The position numbers and the translations under genes were made by a program. A DNA stretch of 64,000 nucleotides, from contig JADJCM010000002.1 in assembly GCA_016703225.1 (NCBI GenBank), positions 62,001 through 126,000 of the forward strand. Direction: 5' to 3'. This DNA is from Lysobacterales bacterium. Lineage in GTDB: Bacteria > Pseudomonadota > Gammaproteobacteria > Xanthomonadales > Ahniellaceae. Positions 8,157 through 16,560 of this stretch are shown here, piece by piece. Under the pieces are notes generated by a model that saw nothing but the letters and a program-made list of their open reading frames with translations, did not search any database and was not told the DNA's origin. Within the stretch, counting starts at the first letter, position 1, and each line of letters opens with the position of its first letter.

Positions 8157-9206
8157 ATGGCGGTCGATGCCTCGCTGCTGGCGAAGTTCTATCCGCTCGA
8201 CAAGCTCGGTACCGAGTGCATCGAGCAGCTGGCCAAGGAAGCCGAACTGACCGAGGTCGGCAAGGGCGCGGTGCTGTTTCGGGCCGGGGATACCGACGAC
8301 CACACCCTGTACGTCACCGCCGGCGTGGTGCGTGGCGACTATCCCGATGGCAAGACCAAGAGCACCGATGGCAACTCCCTGCAGGGGCGTTACGCGCTCG
8401 GCGACCTGCAGCCGCGGCGCTTCACCGCGACCGTCGAGTCGCTGACCGCGACCCTGCTTCGCCTCGACCGGCGCTACGCCGAAAAGGTGATGGTGTTCGA
8501 CCAGCTGACCAAGCTGCCGAACTTCCGCCATTACGCCGAAGACCCGGGCGGCAACCGCTGGGTGTTCCGCCTGTTGCACAACCGAGCCCTGCACAAGATG
8601 CCGACTGGCGCCGTCGAGCGATTGTTCCAGCGCCTGGAAGAGGTGATCGCGATCAAGGGCCAGATCATCGTGCGCGAGGGCGACGAGGCCGACTATTTCT
8701 ACGTGCTCAAGGAAGGTTCGGCGCAGGTTTCGAAGCAGGTGGACGGCAACGAAGCCGTGGTCGCCTATCTGGTGCGCGGCGATACCTTCGGCGAAGACGC
8801 GCTGCTGACCAAGTCGGTGCGCAATGCGACCGTGTCGATGAAGACCGATGGCAAGCTGATGCGCTTGGCGACCAAGGATTTCGCCGAAATCCTGACGCCG
8901 CCAGTGGTTGACTGGGTGAATCCGGCCAAGGCCTCGGAACTGTCGCGCAACGGCGCGCAGGTGGTCGACGTGCGCACCCAGGAGGAGTTCGACGAGGCCG
9001 CGATCAAGGGCGCGCTGTCGATCCCGCTGCTGGCGCTACGCGACCGCATCGACGAACTCGATCGTACCCGCGCCGTGATCGTGTACTGCAATACCGGCGA
9101 GCGCAGCGCGGCGGCGGCCTTCATCCTCGGCAAAGTCGGCTTCGAGGCCTATGCCTTGCAGGGCGGCCTGGCGGCGATGATGAAGCAGGCGCAGAAGGCC
9201 ACCTGA
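8157..9206 (+). CDS. Double cyclic-nucleotide-binding domain protein with C-terminal rhodanese domain
   Basis: A 349-residue soluble protein, ATG at 8157 with AAGGAG at 8145-8150. Residues about 10-110 form a first, divergent cNMP-binding-like domain; residues about 145-250 form a second one with the canonical GDTFGEDALL phosphate-binding cassette. Residues about 265-345 are a rhodanese domain with VVDVRTQEEFDEA and the active-site loop CNTGERS, the cysteine being about residue 311. No DNA-binding or membrane segment is present. This architecture suggests a cytoplasmic sensor that links a nucleotide signal to sulfur or persulfide chemistry. The domains are clear; the biological role is not known to me. 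Confidence 0.85.
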   Translation: MAVDASLLAKFYPLDKLGTECIEQLAKEAELTEVGKGAVLFRAGDTDDHTLYVTAGVVRGDYPDGKTKSTDGNSLQGRYALGDLQPRRFTATVESLTATLLRLDRRYAEKVMVFDQLTKLPNFRHYAEDPGGNRWVFRLLHNRALHKMPTGAVERLFQRLEEVIAIKGQIIVREGDEADYFYVLKEGSAQVSKQVDGNEAVVAYLVRGDTFGEDALLTKSVRNATVSMKTDGKLMRLATKDFAEILTPPVVDWVNPAKASELSRNGAQVVDVRTQEEFDEAAIKGALSIPLLALRDRIDELDRTRAVIVYCNTGERSAAAAFILGKVGFEAYALQGGLAAMMKQAQKAT

Positions 9207-9215
9207 GGGCGCCGA

Positions 9216-9400
9216 ACGCTCTTGGCCTCGATGACCAGAAAGCGTCCGAACAAGTTCGGACCCACAAAGAGCGGGTCCGGATCTGTGTGGGTCCGGATTC
9301 ATGTGGGTCCGGATTCATGTGGGTCCGGATTCATGTGGGTCCGGATTCATCCGGACGCTCTTGGCCTCGATGACTGAAACGAACAAGTTCGGACCCACAG
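9216..9400. repeat. Intergenic repeat cluster: four 16-base tandem units inside two diverged copies of a longer unit
   Basis: Four identical tandem copies of GTGGGTCCGGATTCAT occupy 9287-9350. They are flanked by two partial copies of a longer unit: ACGCTCTTGGCCTCGATGAC at 9216-9235 and 9355-9374, and AACAAGTTCGGACCCACA at 9249-9266 and 9382-9399. Perfect 8-base-pair hairpins are present at 9244-9261 (arms GTCCGAAC/GTTCGGAC) and 9339-9356 (arms GTCCGGAT/ATCCGGAC). The cluster lies between convergent genes and could work as a bidirectional terminator. It has no spacers and is not a CRISPR. Confidence 0.85.
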
Positions 9401-9408
9401 AGCGGGAA

Positions 9409-10056
9409 TCACCGGGTCTTGCCGCCGACGATCACGACATCGGCGCCGCGGCGGGCGAACAGGCCGTTGCAGACCACGCCGACGATCTGGTTGAGCTCCG
9501 CTTCGAGCTTGACCGGGTCGGTGATGCTGAGGTTGTGCACGTCGAGGATGCAGTTGCCGTTGTCGGTGACCACATTGTCGCGCCACACCGGCTGGCCGCC
9601 GAGCTTGACGATCTGGCGTGCGACGTAGCTGCGGGCCATCGGGATCACTTCCACCGGCAGCGGGAACTTGCCGAGCACGTTCACCTGCTTGGCGGCGTCG
9701 ATCAGGCAGACGAACTTCTTCGACGCGCTAGCGATGATCTTCTCGCGCGTCAGCGCCGCGCCGCCGCCCTTGATCAGGCGATTGTGCGGATCGCATTCGT
9801 CGGCGCCGTCGACATAGAGCGCGAGGTCGCCGGTGTGGTTCAGGTCGAGCACCTGGATACCGAGTGCCCTGAGCCTCGCGGTGCTCTGCTCGCTGCTCGA
9901 CACCGCGCCGTCGATGCGCGACTGGATGCGGCCGAGCGCGTCGATGAAATAGGCCACGGTCGAGCCGGTGCCGACGCCGACGATCATGGCGTCCTCGACG
10001 TGTTCGATCGCCGCTTCCGCGGACAGGCGCTTCTCGGTTTCCTTGTCGGTGTTCAT
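9409..10056 (-). CDS. rpiA: Ribose-5-phosphate isomerase A
   Basis: A 215-residue enzyme that interconverts ribose 5-phosphate and ribulose 5-phosphate in the non-oxidative pentose phosphate pathway. The phosphate-binding loop GTGSTVAYFIDALG is near residue 27, followed by the catalytic DGADECD and KGGGAALTREKI segments around residues 80-105. I take ATG 10056; a GTG one codon upstream is also possible. It is the first gene of a block whose order (rpiA, ygfA, 6S RNA, zapA, ygfB, pepP) is also that of E. coli. Confidence 0.97.
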   Translation of the reverse strand: MNTDKETEKRLSAEAAIEHVEDAMIVGVGTGSTVAYFIDALGRIQSRIDGAVSSSEQSTARLRALGIQVLDLNHTGDLALYVDGADECDPHNRLIKGGGAALTREKIIASASKKFVCLIDAAKQVNVLGKFPLPVEVIPMARSYVARQIVKLGGQPVWRDNVVTDNGNCILDVHNLSITDPVKLEAELNQIVGVVCNGLFARRGADVVIVGGKTR

Positions 10057-10060
10057 CACG

Positions 10061-10513
10061 TTACTCCACGGAAAGAATCTTTTGCCACTGTGCCGCCGTC
10101 ACCGGCAGCACCGACAGGCGGTTGCCGCGGCGAGTCAGCGCGAAATCGCCGAGCCCGTCCAGGGCCTTGAGTTCCTGCAGGGTGATGGTGCGCTTGAGCT
10201 TGCGCTGGAACGCGACATCGACGCATAGCCAGCGCGGATCGTCGTGGCGGCTGGCGGCATCGAAGTAATCGCTGCCGGGATCGAACTGGGTCGGATCAGG
10301 ATAGGCAAGGCGCACCACCGTGCACAGCCCGACGATGCCGGGCGTCGCGCAATTGGAGTGGTAGAAGAAGATCAGGTCGCCGAGCTGCATGCCGTCGCGC
10401 AGGTAGTTGCGTGCCTGGTAGTTGCGCACTCCGGTCCAGGCCTCGCGGCGTACGCGCGCGAGCTGCTCGATCGAGCATTCGTCGGGCTCCGACTTGAGCA
10501 GCCAGTGCTTCAC
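10061..10513 (-). CDS. EVE domain-containing protein
   Basis: A 150-residue single-domain EVE protein (PF01878). MKHWLLKSEPDECSIEQL, WTGVRNYQARNYLRDGM and GDLIFFYHSN are hallmark segments; the last two contribute to the aromatic pocket. EVE domains share the PUA-like fold of YTH readers and are thought to bind modified bases in DNA or RNA. It overlaps the cyclo-ligase gene by four bases and precedes rpiA by four bases, so the three are co-translated. Confidence 0.9.
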   Translation of the reverse strand: MKHWLLKSEPDECSIEQLARVRREAWTGVRNYQARNYLRDGMQLGDLIFFYHSNCATPGIVGLCTVVRLAYPDPTQFDPGSDYFDAASRHDDPRWLCVDVAFQRKLKRTITLQELKALDGLGDFALTRRGNRLSVLPVTAAQWQKILSVE

Positions 10514-11118
10514 GCGGGCGGTACGGTTGCGTTGCAGTCGATCAACTCGCGCTCGGTGACCACGAAGTCGAGCGCGACATCGTGCGCTTCCGCCGTCAGC
10601 GACGGGACTTCCTGATCGGCATAGCCGACGCCGACCAGCAGGGTCGATGCCGGGCGCGGCTGCGTCTGGAGGTAGGCGAAGCTGCGGTCGTACCAGCCGC
10701 CGCCGCTGCCGAGGCGATGGCCACGACGATCGAAGGCGAGCAGTGGCACCAGCACCAGATCGAGCGCGTGCGGATCGAGTTCGTTCGCGGGATCGAGCTC
10801 GGGCTCGGGAATGCCGAAGCGGTTGGCGACCAGTTCCTGCCCCGGCAGCCAGGGCGAGAAGCGCAGGGTGCCGGCGTTGCCCAGCACCGGCAGCAGCACG
10901 ATCTGGCCGCGTCGGAACAGTGGCGGCAACGCATGGCTCAGCGGCAGTTCGCCGCGCACTGCCCAGTAGGCGCCGATGCGAAGATCGGTCAGGAACTCGG
11001 GCAGGGCTTCGAGCTGTTCGCCGACACCGCGAGCGGCGGCAATGCGCTCGCCGGGCGACAGCGCGACACGCCGTTCGCGCATGTTCTTGCGCAATTCGGC
11101 GCGCTCACCGTGGCTCAT
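10510..11118 (-). CDS. ygfA: 5-formyltetrahydrofolate cyclo-ligase
   Basis: A 202-residue enzyme that uses ATP to convert 5-formyl-THF to 5,10-methenyl-THF. The N-terminal basic helix (LRKNMRERR), the substrate segment around GAYWAVRGELP and the C-terminal signature LGSGGGWYDRSFAYL, near residues 136-150, are all present. It follows the 6S RNA, as in E. coli, where 6S RNA and ygfA are made as one transcript. That suggests the same dual transcript here. It overlaps the EVE gene at its 3' end. Confidence 0.95.
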   Translation of the reverse strand: MSHGERAELRKNMRERRVALSPGERIAAARGVGEQLEALPEFLTDLRIGAYWAVRGELPLSHALPPLFRRGQIVLLPVLGNAGTLRFSPWLPGQELVANRFGIPEPELDPANELDPHALDLVLVPLLAFDRRGHRLGSGGGWYDRSFAYLQTQPRPASTLLVGVGYADQEVPSLTAEAHDVALDFVVTERELIDCNATVPPA

Positions 11119-11157
11119 GCGTCGATTCCGTGATCACGGTGGAGAATGGTTGCACCG

Positions 11158-11325
11158 CAACGTCGTGCCTGCACACGGACAAACCCTTGATCCCGAGGAT
11201 CAGGTGGGAAGGCGCGTCGGTCTTCAGGCTTTCCGCACGTAGCGGACCTGCACACCGACCGAACTCTGCGTTCCCGGGGTTTGTGTACGGGACAAGGCAA
11301 TAGGCCCGTGCATCGACACGACAGT
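11158..11325 (-). ncRNA. ssrS: 6S RNA
   Basis: The reverse strand between zapA and the cyclo-ligase gene folds as 6S RNA. The ends pair (GTCGTG...TGCACG near 11322-11307 with GTGTGCAGGCACGAC near 11176-11162), ACAAACCC pairs with GGGTTTGT, and an apical hairpin TCCGC-TACGT-GCGGA sits in the middle with flanking GTCGGT/ACCGAC pairing. The 3' part, ACCTGATCCTCGGGATCAAG, resembles the same region of E. coli 6S RNA in form. Position between zapA and ygfA is the conserved gammaproteobacterial location. 6S RNA binds sigma-70 RNA polymerase and dampens transcription in stationary phase. Exact ends are estimated. Confidence 0.8.
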
Positions 11326-11636
11326 TACGGTGCGCGGGTATTGTGCAGGCTGCCGAGTGCGGCATCAAGCCGGATGCGCAGCGCGGCGAGCTCGGCATCG
11401 ACGACATGGTTGCTCGCGCCCGAGCGCGAACGCACCTGCAGCAATTCGTGCGCGAGGTTGAGCGCGGCGAGCACGGCGATACGCTCAGGCGTGGCGTTGC
11501 GGGCAGCGTTGCGCAGCTCGCGCAGGCGGCCGTCGAGCAGGCTTGCGGCAGCGCGCAGGCCGTCGCGTTCGTCGGGAGGGCACGCGACCAGATACTCGCG
11601 GTCGAGGATCGACACCGAGACCGGTTCGGCGCTCAT
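11325..11636 (-). CDS. zapA: Cell division protein ZapA
   Basis: A 103-residue protein of the ZapA family. VSVSILDREYLVACPPDERDGL, split here as the VSILDREYLV strand and CPPDERDGLRAAA helix, is the family N-terminus; the C-terminal half is a coiled coil (LNLAHELLQVRS onwards). ZapA bundles FtsZ filaments at midcell. Its ATG lies within four bases of the preceding gene's stop, showing translational coupling with the TIGR02449 protein. The 6S RNA begins right at its stop. Confidence 0.92.
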   Translation of the reverse strand: MSAEPVSVSILDREYLVACPPDERDGLRAAASLLDGRLRELRNAARNATPERIAVLAALNLAHELLQVRSRSGASNHVVDAELAALRIRLDAALGSLHNTRAP

Positions 11637-11854
11637 GGGTTCTGCTCCAGCGACTTCAGGCGCGCGATCATCGCTTCGACGCGCGAGCGTGCCTGTTCGT
11701 TCTTGGCCAGCAGGTTGGCGCGTTCGCCGACCATCGCTTCCTGGGTCTGGCGCAGACTGCGGTTTTCATCGGTCAGTCGCTGGCACAGCGCGATCAACTG
11801 ATCGACACGGGCGGCGATGGCCTTGAGTTCTTCGCGGGTCGGCGAGGTTTCCAT
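11633..11854 (-). CDS. TIGR02449 family (ZapB-like coiled-coil) protein
   Basis: A 73-residue protein that is almost wholly coiled coil, with heptads from about residue 8 to 70 (VDQLIALCQRLTDENRSL, then LLAKNEQARSRVEAM). It matches the small TIGR02449 family found upstream of zapA in xanthomonads. By position and form it is probably a ZapB-like divisome factor, which is inference. It overlaps zapA by four bases. Confidence 0.8.
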   Translation of the reverse strand: METSPTREELKAIAARVDQLIALCQRLTDENRSLRQTQEAMVGERANLLAKNEQARSRVEAMIARLKSLEQNP

Positions 11855-11886
11855 GGCTGGACGTTAGGGCAAAGGCGAAAGCGGGG

Positions 11887-14800
11887 TCAATCGCTGGGTG
11901 CGGGCAGGCTGCGCTCGCGGCCGCGCCGGGCGCCGAGGTCGTGGCGGTCGAGCAGGAATTGCAGGATGCGCTCGGCATCCAGCGGCGCACTGATCAGATT
12001 TCCCTGAACTTCGTCGCACTTCTGCTCGGTCAGGTAGCGCAGCTGGTCATTGGTTTCGACGCCCTCGGCGATCACGTCGAGCCCGAGCGAGTGCGCCATC
12101 ATGATCACGGTCGAGACGATGGCTTCGTCGTCCGGGTCGGTGGTCAGGTCACCGACGAAGGTCTTGTCGATCTTGAGGGTGTCGATCGGCAGGCGCTTGA
12201 GGTACGCGAGCGAGGAGTAGCCGGTGCCGAAATCGTCGACCGAAAGGTGTACGCCGAGCGCCTTGATCTGGGTAAGGGTGGCGATCGACTGCTCCGGATT
12301 GGCCATCAGCATCGACTCGGTCAGCTCCAGTTCCAGCCGGTGCGCCGGCACTCGCATCTCGGCGAGGATCTCGCGCAGGCGCCGCACCAGATCACCGCGG
12401 AACAACTGCAGCGCCGAAACATTCACCGCGATCGTGTGCATGCTCAGCCCGGCTTCGCTCCAACGCCCGATCTGGCGGCAGGCCTCGCGCAGCACCCAAT
12501 CGCCGATCGGCACGATGAGGCCGGTCTCTTCGGCGATCGGAATGAAGGTGCTCGGCGGAATCGAGCCGAGCGTGCCATTGGTCCAGCGCAGCAATGCCTC
12601 GGCGCCGATGATGCGACTCTCACGCAGCGCCATCTTCGGTTGGAACACCAGCGACAGTTCCTTGCGCTCCATCGCCCGCTGCAACTGGCTGGCGAGGTTG
12701 GCGCGCAGGCGCACGCGCGTGTCCATCGCGTCGTCGTAGACCTGGTAGGTGTTCCGACCGCGTTCCTTGGCGTGGTACATCGCGGTGTCGGCGTGCTTGA
12801 GCAGGTCGGTCGGCAACTGGCCATGCTCGGGATACAGGCTGATGCCGATCGAGGGCGTGATCACCACTTCCTGGCGGCCGTCGATCTCAAGCGGTGACCC
12901 GAAGGTGACCAGCATTGCCTGCGCGACCCGTTCGGCTTCCGCCGCGTCCGGCAGGTCTTCGAGCAGGATGGTGAACTCGTCGCCGCCGAGCCGGGCGACG
13001 GTGTCGGTTTCGCGCACGCTGGTGACGATGCGCGCGGCCGCCGCCTTGAGCAGTCGGTCGCCGGCGGCGTGGCCCATCGAGTCGTTGACGTGCTTGAAGC
13101 GGTCGAGATCGAGGAACAGCACCGCGACCTTGGTGCCGAGACGGCGTGCGCGGATCAACGCGTGCGCCAGGCGTTCGCTGAGCAGGGTGCGGTTGGGCAG
13201 GCCGGTGAGGGTGTCGTAGTTGGCGAGGTAGCGCAGTTCCTGTTCGGCGCGCTTGCGGTCGGTGATGTCGCTGACCACCGCCACCCAATGCGTGCGCTCG
13301 CCACCGGCGTCGCGGATCTCGCTGATCTCGAGCCACGACAGGAATTGTTCGCCGTCCTTGCGTCGTTGCCACAGTTCGCCGCTCCAGTGACCGCGCGCGA
13401 TCATGGTGTGGCGCAGTTCCTGATAGAACTCGCGTGGGTGCTGGTCGCTGTCGAGGATGCCGGCCTCGACGCCGATGACCTCGTGGTCGGCGTAGCCGGT
13501 GATGCGCGAGAAAGCGCCGTTTACCGAGGTGAAGCGGAAGTCGAGGCCGGTGACACAGACCGCTTCGCTCATGCTGCGGATCACTTCGTGGGCGATGCGG
13601 CGGTCGCGGTCGCGCTCGCGCTCGACGCTCACGTCGCGGAAGGTGCCGGCGACGCGAATGATGGTGCCGTCGCTGTCGCGCTCGGTGGCGCGACCGCGCG
13701 CCACGATCCAGGTGTGACGGTGGTCGTGCGTGTACACGCGGTATTCGCACTCGTAGTGATCGCGTTTGCCGTCGATGTGCGCCTGCAGCGCGGCCATCAC
13801 CCGCTCGCGGTCTTCGGCGTGCACCACGCGGTTGCGCCAGAAGTCGCCCGCGATTTCGGTCTCGCGTTCGCCGCCGAGGAACTCCTCGGGACCGGACAGG
13901 AACATGCGGTCGCTGCGGATATCCCAGTCCCAGAAACCGTCGCGGCTGGCCCACAGCGCCAGCGAAAGACGGTCGCTGTAGAGCTTGAGCTGGTCGTGTT
14001 GCGCTTGCAGTCGTTGCAGCGAGCGGCGCCGGTGCACGACATAACCGAGCACCGCCAGCAGCATCAGTAGGGTGGCGCCCACGCGCGCGAGTGTGGTCTG
14101 CCACCATGCCGGCGTGACGGTGATGTGCGCGCTGAGCGGGGTCGTGCTGTAGTGACCGTCGCGATTGCTGCCGAGTACTTGCAGTTCGTAGCTGCCGGGG
14201 GCGAGGTTGGTCAGTGCCACTTCGCGCCGTGTACCGAGGTCGATCCACTGCTCGTCGTAGCCGAGCAGACGGTAGCGATAGCGGTTGTGCTCGGGGGCCG
14301 CGAAATCGAGCGCAGCCACGCCGAGCATGAGCACGCGGTCCTGAGCGGTCAGGCGGATCTCGGGGAAATGTCGGGGGTCGTCGATGCGCCGACGTTCGCT
14401 GCCGATCTGGATCGAAGTGAAGGCCAGCGACGGTTCGAAGCGGCTTGCCTCCATGGCTTGTGGAAGCAGCCAGTTCAAGCCGTGCGTGCCGCCGAACACC
14501 AGACGGCCGTCGGCGAGCCGCACCTGCGCGCCGCCGTTGAATTCGAGACCCTGCAGACCGTCGCGCGTCAGGAAGTTGCGGACCTCATCGCGCGCGGGGT
14601 CGAGCACGCTGATGCCGCGGTTGGTGCTCGCCCAGATGCGGCCGTTGGTATCATCGAGCAGACTGTAGATGGTGTCGTTGGCGAGCCCGTCCGAGATCAG
14701 GTAGGCGCGGAAGTGCGCCTGTCCGTTCTCATAGGACAACAGACGGTTGAGGCCGTTGTGGGTGCCGATCCAGATCTCGCCGTTGCCGGCTTCTAGGATG

Positions 14801-16506
14801 CTGCGTACGCGATCGCCAGCCAGTCCCTGGTTGTCGCCGTTGCGCGCGGCGATCTTGTGCAGTCGTCCGGTGGCGCGCTCGTAGACATTGAGGCCGCCCA
14901 GCGTTCCGATCCAGACGCGCCCGCTGCGGTCCTCGTGCAGCGCCATCACGCTCGGATGCCAGAGTCCTGCCGCGCTGTCGGCGCTGGCCGCCGGAAAGCG
15001 CTCCCAGCGTTCGCGTGCCGGCTCATAGCGCACCAATCCGCCATTCAGCGTGCCGATCCAGAGCGAGCCGTCGGGACTGGTGGCGAGCGCGCGCACGTCC
15101 GCGTCCGGCAGTGCGGTGGCGCGCTCCGGTGCGACTGCGAGGACGCGCCCGCTGCGTGTCTCCGGGTCGTAGTGCAGCATGCCGCGATGCGTAGCCACCC
15201 ACAGTGCGCCGCTACCGGCGTTGGCCAGGGCGTTGACGCGGACACGCACCTGGGCCTCGCCGGGTGCCAGCAGCGCGGCAAGCTCGGCGTGGTGCGAGTC
15301 GAAGCGCCGCTGTGCCAGGTCGTAGTGGCGCAGACCGTCGCCTTCGCTGCCGATCCACAATGCATGGTCGCCGTCGGCGAGCAGGGAGCGCACATTGTTG
15401 GCATCCACCTCGCGCTCGCCGGCCTCGGTGTCGTAGAGGTAGGTGAACTTCGCGCCGACGGGGTCGGTGTAGGCGAGTCCCTGCAGATCGCTGCCGACCC
15501 AGAGCAGGCCGGAACGGTCGACGAACAGATCGCGCAACGAGTTCTCGGGCAGGCTGCCGGCGATGTGGGCGTCGCTGCGCAACAGCAAGGCTGATCCGGT
15601 GCGCGGGTCGACGCGCGCCAGTCCGGCGCCTTGCAGGGCCAGCCACAGGTGGCCAGAGCTGTCCTCGGCGATGTCCGCGATGCTGCCGCGCGGCCAATCT
15701 GCGGGCGGTCGCCAGCCGACCTCGGCGCGGCCCGTGGCGACGCGATACAGCACCCCGGCGCCGGCCAGCCAGCGCGTGCCATCGCCGGCACAGTACGCTG
15801 CAGACAGGTCGGTGCCGGTGACTGTGGTGTCCAGTGCCGCCACCTCGAGCGAACCGCGGGCGACCTGGTAGGCACCGACCCCGGACGCCACCAACAAGCC
15901 GCCATCGCGACACAGCGCGATTTGCCGCAACATGCGGAAGCGGTTGCCTTCGAGCTTCAGCACGTCGTGGCGGCGGCCGCCGCGATCAACGCGCTCCAGG
16001 CCGAACTGCGAGCCGATCCACAGGTTGTCGTCGAGGTCGGCAGCGAGTGCGGTCACTGTGTCGCGCGCCGCTGCACCATCCCGCGGGGTCGCCACCGGAA
16101 CGAAGCGGCCGTGGCCACGTTCGAACTCGACCACGCCGCGTCGGCTGGTACCCACGAAGAAGCGCCCGTCCGCGGTCTCGGCGAGGGCGGTGACGAAGCT
16201 CTCCGGCAGGGTGCCGGCCACGTCGGCCTGATGCTGATAGAGCACGACTTCGTGACCGTCATAGCGGTGCAGGCCGCCTTGGGTGGCGATCCAGAGCAGG
16301 CCGCTGCGGTCCTGCAGCACGCTGTTGACCGTGCCCTGCGCGAGCTGGTCGTTCGCGGCGAGCGACGCGAAGTAGTGACTGCGTTCGTGCGCCTGCAGCG
16401 GCGTACCCGCGGCGGCGCAGGCAACCAGCCACGTCAACGCGCGCAGGCGTGCGCGCGCGGTTGACGGCCGGCTGGCAGGGCGACGGGCATCCATCGGGGC
16501 GAGCAT
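11887..16506 (-). CDS. Hybrid sensor: beta-propeller periplasmic domain, Y_Y_Y, PAS-PAS, GGDEF and EAL
   Basis: A 1539-residue membrane sensor for cyclic di-GMP. After a signal peptide, residues about 40-720 contain many two-component-regulator propeller repeats (SGLLWIGS-, GEIWIGTH-, GRIWASTN-like units). A Y_Y_Y domain follows at about 735-790, a membrane helix near 805-825, then two PAS domains (about 850-950 and 970-1090). GGDEF is intact at about residue 1172, with an inhibitory RETD site five residues before it. The EAL domain begins near 1290 with GAEALLRW, then DDFGTGYSS and AEGVET. Both enzymatic motifs are complete, so it may make and degrade cyclic di-GMP. ATG 16494 is an alternative start. 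Confidence 0.92.
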   Translation of the reverse strand: MLAPMDARRPASRPSTARARLRALTWLVACAAAGTPLQAHERSHYFASLAANDQLAQGTVNSVLQDRSGLLWIATQGGLHRYDGHEVVLYQHQADVAGTLPESFVTALAETADGRFFVGTSRRGVVEFERGHGRFVPVATPRDGAAARDTVTALAADLDDNLWIGSQFGLERVDRGGRRHDVLKLEGNRFRMLRQIALCRDGGLLVASGVGAYQVARGSLEVAALDTTVTGTDLSAAYCAGDGTRWLAGAGVLYRVATGRAEVGWRPPADWPRGSIADIAEDSSGHLWLALQGAGLARVDPRTGSALLLRSDAHIAGSLPENSLRDLFVDRSGLLWVGSDLQGLAYTDPVGAKFTYLYDTEAGEREVDANNVRSLLADGDHALWIGSEGDGLRHYDLAQRRFDSHHAELAALLAPGEAQVRVRVNALANAGSGALWVATHRGMLHYDPETRSGRVLAVAPERATALPDADVRALATSPDGSLWIGTLNGGLVRYEPARERWERFPAASADSAAGLWHPSVMALHEDRSGRVWIGTLGGLNVYERATGRLHKIAARNGDNQGLAGDRVRSILEAGNGEIWIGTHNGLNRLLSYENGQAHFRAYLISDGLANDTIYSLLDDTNGRIWASTNRGISVLDPARDEVRNFLTRDGLQGLEFNGGAQVRLADGRLVFGGTHGLNWLLPQAMEASRFEPSLAFTSIQIGSERRRIDDPRHFPEIRLTAQDRVLMLGVAALDFAAPEHNRYRYRLLGYDEQWIDLGTRREVALTNLAPGSYELQVLGSNRDGHYSTTPLSAHITVTPAWWQTTLARVGATLLMLLAVLGYVVHRRRSLQRLQAQHDQLKLYSDRLSLALWASRDGFWDWDIRSDRMFLSGPEEFLGGERETEIAGDFWRNRVVHAEDRERVMAALQAHIDGKRDHYECEYRVYTHDHRHTWIVARGRATERDSDGTIIRVAGTFRDVSVERERDRDRRIAHEVIRSMSEAVCVTGLDFRFTSVNGAFSRITGYADHEVIGVEAGILDSDQHPREFYQELRHTMIARGHWSGELWQRRKDGEQFLSWLEISEIRDAGGERTHWVAVVSDITDRKRAEQELRYLANYDTLTGLPNRTLLSERLAHALIRARRLGTKVAVLFLDLDRFKHVNDSMGHAAGDRLLKAAAARIVTSVRETDTVARLGGDEFTILLEDLPDAAEAERVAQAMLVTFGSPLEIDGRQEVVITPSIGISLYPEHGQLPTDLLKHADTAMYHAKERGRNTYQVYDDAMDTRVRLRANLASQLQRAMERKELSLVFQPKMALRESRIIGAEALLRWTNGTLGSIPPSTFIPIAEETGLIVPIGDWVLREACRQIGRWSEAGLSMHTIAVNVSALQLFRGDLVRRLREILAEMRVPAHRLELELTESMLMANPEQSIATLTQIKALGVHLSVDDFGTGYSSLAYLKRLPIDTLKIDKTFVGDLTTDPDDEAIVSTVIMMAHSLGLDVIAEGVETNDQLRYLTEQKCDEVQGNLISAPLDAERILQFLLDRHDLGARRGRERSLPAPSD

Positions 16507-16560
16507 ATCGTTTCGGCTCGACGGCGTCAGTCGCGCCGGTGGCGCGGCTACAATCAGCAG

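Noticed and set aside
9036..9318. Short reverse frames starting MNPDPH
   Set aside because: They are translations of the tandem repeat cluster and of the reverse of the rhodanese gene.
9287..9350. Tandem 16-base repeats as a CRISPR array
   Set aside because: The units abut with no spacers and no cas gene is in the window.
11115..11300. Small reverse frame in the zapA-ygfA gap
   Set aside because: The sequence is explained by the 6S RNA structure; the frame has no ribosome site.
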